Source of the DNA: CAWGCE01 sp964480915
GTDB taxonomy: Bacteria > Planctomycetota > Planctomycetia > Pirellulales > Pirellulaceae
Length of the DNA: 17,263 nucleotides
Direction: 5' to 3'
Assembly: GCA_964480915.1 (NCBI GenBank)
Contig: CAYZRS010000088.1
Location: 1-17,263, forward strand
Position 1 is the stretch's first letter; each line of letters opens with the position of its first letter. This document shows positions 14,920 to 17,263 of this stretch, in pieces. Made by a program: the position numbers and the translations under genes. A model generated the notes under the pieces. It saw only the letters and a program-made list of their open reading frames with translations. It searched no databases and was not told where the DNA came from.

Positions 14920-15318
14920 CTAGAAGTTTGGATTGTAATAATAGGAAAGAGCGACGATTTTCCCTTCTTTCCATGTCGATACTTGCACTTGTTCGGGCCA
15001 GAATTTCGTCCCGTCTTCCATTTCGGCTTTGATGGTGTATTCGGCCATGGTCACACCGTTGCCGTTTCCATCATCGGACGCAACCGCAATCGAACCGATG
15101 TCGACGCCGTGGAACGTCTTGACCTTCGTCAGGAAGTCTTTTTCGAAGGCCACCATGTTCGCCCGACCTTCGCGACGAGTGCCGTCACCTTTTTCGATCT
15201 GATAGGCGTCTTCGGCGTAATAGTCTTCCATCACTTCGACGAATTCACCTTTGGCACATCGTTCAACAAAGGTCCGTTGTTTTTCGAGTAAGTCGCTTTG
15301 AGGGATACCGCAGTTCAT
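14920..15318 (-). CDS. SnoaL-like / NTF2-fold protein
   Basis: A small protein of 132 aa with the helix-rich start LLEKQRTFVERCAKGEFVEVMEDYYAEDAY and the later beta strands (TMAEYTIKAEM, QVQVSTWKEGKIV) of the NTF2-like SnoaL family. The domain forms a cone-shaped pocket. Members range from enzymes to uncharacterised binding proteins, and nothing here identifies a ligand. No signal peptide is present. The ribosome site is weak. It is followed after 78 bp by dihydrofolate reductase on the same strand and might be co-transcribed, but a functional link is not evident. Confidence 0.8.
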   Translation of the reverse strand: MNCGIPQSDLLEKQRTFVERCAKGEFVEVMEDYYAEDAYQIEKGDGTRREGRANMVAFEKDFLTKVKTFHGVDIGSIAVASDDGNGNGVTMAEYTIKAEMEDGTKFWPEQVQVSTWKEGKIVALSYYYNPNF

Positions 15319-15412
15319 CTTGTTTGCTCGCTTAAATCAAAGGTAAGAGTACGCACTTGGGCAGTGTGTCGCGATCAACACCTGACTCCTGGTTCATTGT
15401 TGGACGTCCGGC

Positions 15413-15679
15413 TCATCCGTTCCTTACCCATTCCGTGAGAGAGAACAGCCCCAGAAAACGCGTCGAATCGGTCAGGGATGCAATAGAAACGACGATTCGC
15501 TCAAAATGGCTCGTCGTGAATTTCTCGCCGATTGTTCGCAAGAAGCCGGTACGAAAGCGACTGCGGATGTGTTGTATTGCAACATCGAATTGCGATTCGT
15601 CAGCAATACGTACGGCTGAGGCACATAACTTTGTCTCGGCCGTCGATTCCTGTTGGACCTGTCTGTTCATTCCGTTCAT
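15413..15679 (-). CDS. Possible small hypothetical protein
   Basis: An open frame of 88 codons, starting at the ATG at 15679 with AAGGA four bases upstream (a further in-frame ATG lies at 15697). Codon use is not unlike the neighbouring genes. The product is moderately basic, with no signal peptide, membrane segment or motif that I recognise. It would overlap the promoter region of the rightward gene. It may be a real small gene, the relic of one, or chance. Confidence 0.3.
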   Translation of the reverse strand: MNGMNRQVQQESTAETKLCASAVRIADESQFDVAIQHIRSRFRTGFLRTIGEKFTTSHFERIVVSIASLTDSTRFLGLFSLTEWVRNG

Positions 15680-15682
15680 ACT
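15653..15682 (+). promoter_or_regulatory. Weak candidate promoter for the anchor-B gene
   Basis: TTGGAC (15653-15658), an 18-bp spacer and CATACT (15677-15682). The match is modest, but it is placed correctly, about 30 bp ahead of the start codon. Confidence 0.3.
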
Positions 15683-15715
15683 GTCCTTTTGGGGCAACTT
15701 TGAGCGGAGGGGATG

Positions 15716-17263
15716 ATGAAACGAGCCTGCATAGGTGCTGTTCTGGTGTCAGTGATGTCTTGTGTCTCGGCTGAGGCACAATTTCAGACTGACAATGTGG
15801 CGCTGTCGAGCCAGCTTTCGCTCAGTCAAATGGGTGGTGGAGTCACCGGCGCCGATATTTGGGGCTGGACCGATCCGCTGTCAGGTAACGAATACGCACT
15901 GCTGGCTAGTTCCACCACGACCTCTTTCGTTGATGTCACCGATCCCTTCAATCCGGTCTATCTTGGGCACCTGCCCTCTCCCACGGGATCGGATACTTTG
16001 TGGCGTGACGTCAAGACTTACAACAATCATGCCTACATCGTTGCTGACGGCAGTGTTGGGCCACACGGTCTGCAGGTCTTTGATCTCACGAACCTGCGCG
16101 GCGTGAGCTCGCCTCAGACGTTCACCAGTACGAACATCGACAGTACGTTCCGCAACGCACACAACATCGTCATCAACGAAGAGTCCGGTTTCGCGTATGT
16201 CGTCGGTTCCGATGTGTCGGGCGGGCAGGCGCTGGCGTTCGATCTGAATAACAATCCGGCCAATCCTCAATTCGTGAATTCGATCAACGTCGATGGCTAC
16301 ATCCACGACGCTCAGGTTGCAAATTACCGTGGTCCCGATCCGGATCATCAAGGGCGTGAGATCATGTTCTCGGGCAGCACGAACGACTTTGTCATCATTG
16401 ATGTAACGGATAAGTCGGCGCCGTTTCGAATCTGGGAAGACACGCACCCCAACGCTCAATACAACCATCAAGGTTGGCTTTCGGAAGATCACCGTACGTT
16501 CTACATGAATGACGAACTCGATCGAACGTGGACCCACAAATGGGACATCACCGACGTCGATAACCCGATCTACCGTGGTAGCATCAATGAGACGGCGGGC
16601 ACGGCGATCGACCACAATCTGTACGTGAAAGGAAAGTATGTTTACCAGGCCAACTACACGGCCGGCGTGCGGATCTTTGCAACGTCGAACGACGCGACCG
16701 ATAGCGCATCAGATGACCTACAAGAAGTTGCTTGGATCGACACGCACCCGGAATCGAATTTTGGCGACCCGGATGACTTTAGTTCGTTTCAAGGTGCTTG
16801 GAGTGTCTATCCCTATTTCGAGAGCGGCAATTTGATCTCGAGCGATCTGAATCGAGGCCTGTTTGTGTTCCGCAACGACCTGATTCCGGCCGACTTCAAT
16901 GCGGATGGTTTCGTCGATTGCACCGACATTGATCAGTTGACGGCCGCGATTGCGTCGGGCTCTGGTGAGTCCTGGTTCGATTTGACTGCGGATGGCAATG
17001 TTGACCTGGACGATCGAGACGCCTGGTTGGTTGCGGCTGGGTCAGAAAACGGATTGGCCGGCGGCTATCTGCTTGGTGATATCAACTTGGACGGATTCGT
17101 GAACGGTCAGGATTTCCTCGTCTGGAATGAGAATAAATTCTCCAATCACGATGCCTGGTGCTCCGGTGACATTACCGCCGACGGAGTCATCGATGGGCAA
17201 GATTTCCTCGTCTGGAATAGCAACAAGTTTCAGGCGACCGACCTGACTGTGGTCCCAGAGCCG
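15716..17263 (+). CDS. Choice-of-anchor B family protein with dockerin-type repeats and PEP-CTERM start (truncated by window edge)
   Basis: The reading frame stays open for 516 codons to the window end. Two adjacent ATGs (15713, 15716) follow GGAGG; the second has the better spacing. A Sec signal peptide (MKRACIGAVLVSVMSCVSAEA) opens the protein. Residues about 22-390 form a repetitive, propeller-like region with phrases such as DIWGWTD, FVDVTDP, LQVFDLTNL and YNHQGWLSED, matching the choice-of-anchor B family, whose members carry different C-terminal surface anchors. Next come EF-hand/dockerin repeats (DFNADGFVDCTDIDQL, DINLDGFVNGQDF, DITADGVIDGQDF), similar to those in the protein at 1562-4864. 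The last residues VPEP are the hallmark of a PEP-CTERM sorting signal, so the membrane helix and basic end should lie just past 17263. The protein is probably sorted to the envelope or released. Its ligand is unknown. Confidence 0.88.
   Translation, partial: MKRACIGAVLVSVMSCVSAEAQFQTDNVALSSQLSLSQMGGGVTGADIWGWTDPLSGNEYALLASSTTTSFVDVTDPFNPVYLGHLPSPTGSDTLWRDVKTYNNHAYIVADGSVGPHGLQVFDLTNLRGVSSPQTFTSTNIDSTFRNAHNIVINEESGFAYVVGSDVSGGQALAFDLNNNPANPQFVNSINVDGYIHDAQVANYRGPDPDHQGREIMFSGSTNDFVIIDVTDKSAPFRIWEDTHPNAQYNHQGWLSEDHRTFYMNDELDRTWTHKWDITDVDNPIYRGSINETAGTAIDHNLYVKGKYVYQANYTAGVRIFATSNDATDSASDDLQEVAWIDTHPESNFGDPDDFSSFQGAWSVYPYFESGNLISSDLNRGLFVFRNDLIPADFNADGFVDCTDIDQLTAAIASGSGESWFDLTADGNVDLDDRDAWLVAAGSENGLAGGYLLGDINLDGFVNGQDFLVWNENKFSNHDAWCSGDITADGVIDGQDFLVWNSNKFQATDLTVVPEP

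Larger units (their letters stand above)
15319..15715. other. Intergenic region between divergent genes, one weak ORF
   Basis: The stretch separates the leftward SnoaL-like gene from the rightward anchor-B gene. I see no tRNA, repeat or insertion element. It carries one possible small leftward ORF and one weak rightward promoter, listed separately. A rightward frame from 15357 to 15716 is rich in rare codons and has no recognisable protein. Confidence 0.4.

Noticed and set aside
15357..15716. Rightward open frame of 119 codons
   Set aside because: No ribosome site, amino-acid composition unlike a folded protein, and it runs into the start of the anchor-B gene in another frame.
1..17263. CRISPR arrays, insertion sequences, integrases, rRNA
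   Set aside because: I looked for regularly spaced repeats, terminal inverted repeats with transposase frames, and rRNA-like sequence, and saw none.

Overview
The window looks like chromosomal DNA of a planctomycete, probably of the Pirellulaceae type. The evidence is three features typical of that group: an N-terminal LEPR-XLL-like motif on a large secreted protein (1562-4864), paired EF-hand/dockerin-type repeats ending in W-N-x-N-K-F at both ends of the window, and a V-P-E-P start of a PEP-CTERM signal where the right-hand gene runs off the edge. No integrase, transposase, CRISPR array or phage gene is visible.

Left part (22-1129): ten tRNA or tRNA-like genes, all on the minus strand. In transcription order they are Phe(GAA), Glu(TTC), a Lys(TTT)-like gene with a wrong-sized anticodon loop, Ile(TAT), Lys(CTT), Gly(GCC), Pro(CGG), Asn(GTT), Gln(TTG) and Ser(TGA). 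None encodes a 3' CCA. Several have helix defects, and Ile(TAT) is rare in bacteria, so the set resembles a 'tRNA array' more than an ordinary housekeeping operon. A strong hairpin-plus-T terminator sits about 20 bp before the first tRNA. Positions 1183-1561 carry no gene I can support, only hairpins.

1562-4864 (minus) is a giant extracellular protein with its own TTGACA-N17-TAACAT promoter. 5202-6668 (minus) is an NAD(P)-binding SDR-like protein fused to a DUF2867/SRPBCC-like domain. 6871-11413 (minus) holds two tandem catalase-peroxidases: the upstream copy has a Sec signal peptide (periplasm) and the downstream copy has none (cytoplasm). They are divergent from an OxyR-type LysR regulator (11571-12506, plus) that keeps the peroxide-sensing Cys pair. 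A 39-bp inverted repeat between them abuts the -35 of the kat promoter, so this is a self-contained peroxide-response locus.

Right part: a patatin-like lipase (12663-13697, plus) converges on a leftward group of SnoaL-like protein, dihydrofolate reductase and an Fe-S type uracil-DNA glycosylase. The last two are 17 bp apart and make sense together, one for thymidylate supply and one for uracil removal. After a poorly defined stretch (15319-15715), the window ends inside a rightward choice-of-anchor B family protein with dockerin-type repeats and a PEP-CTERM start.

The most unusual element is the tRNA array. The oxyR/dual-katG locus is well explained by known families, but its split between compartments is notable.
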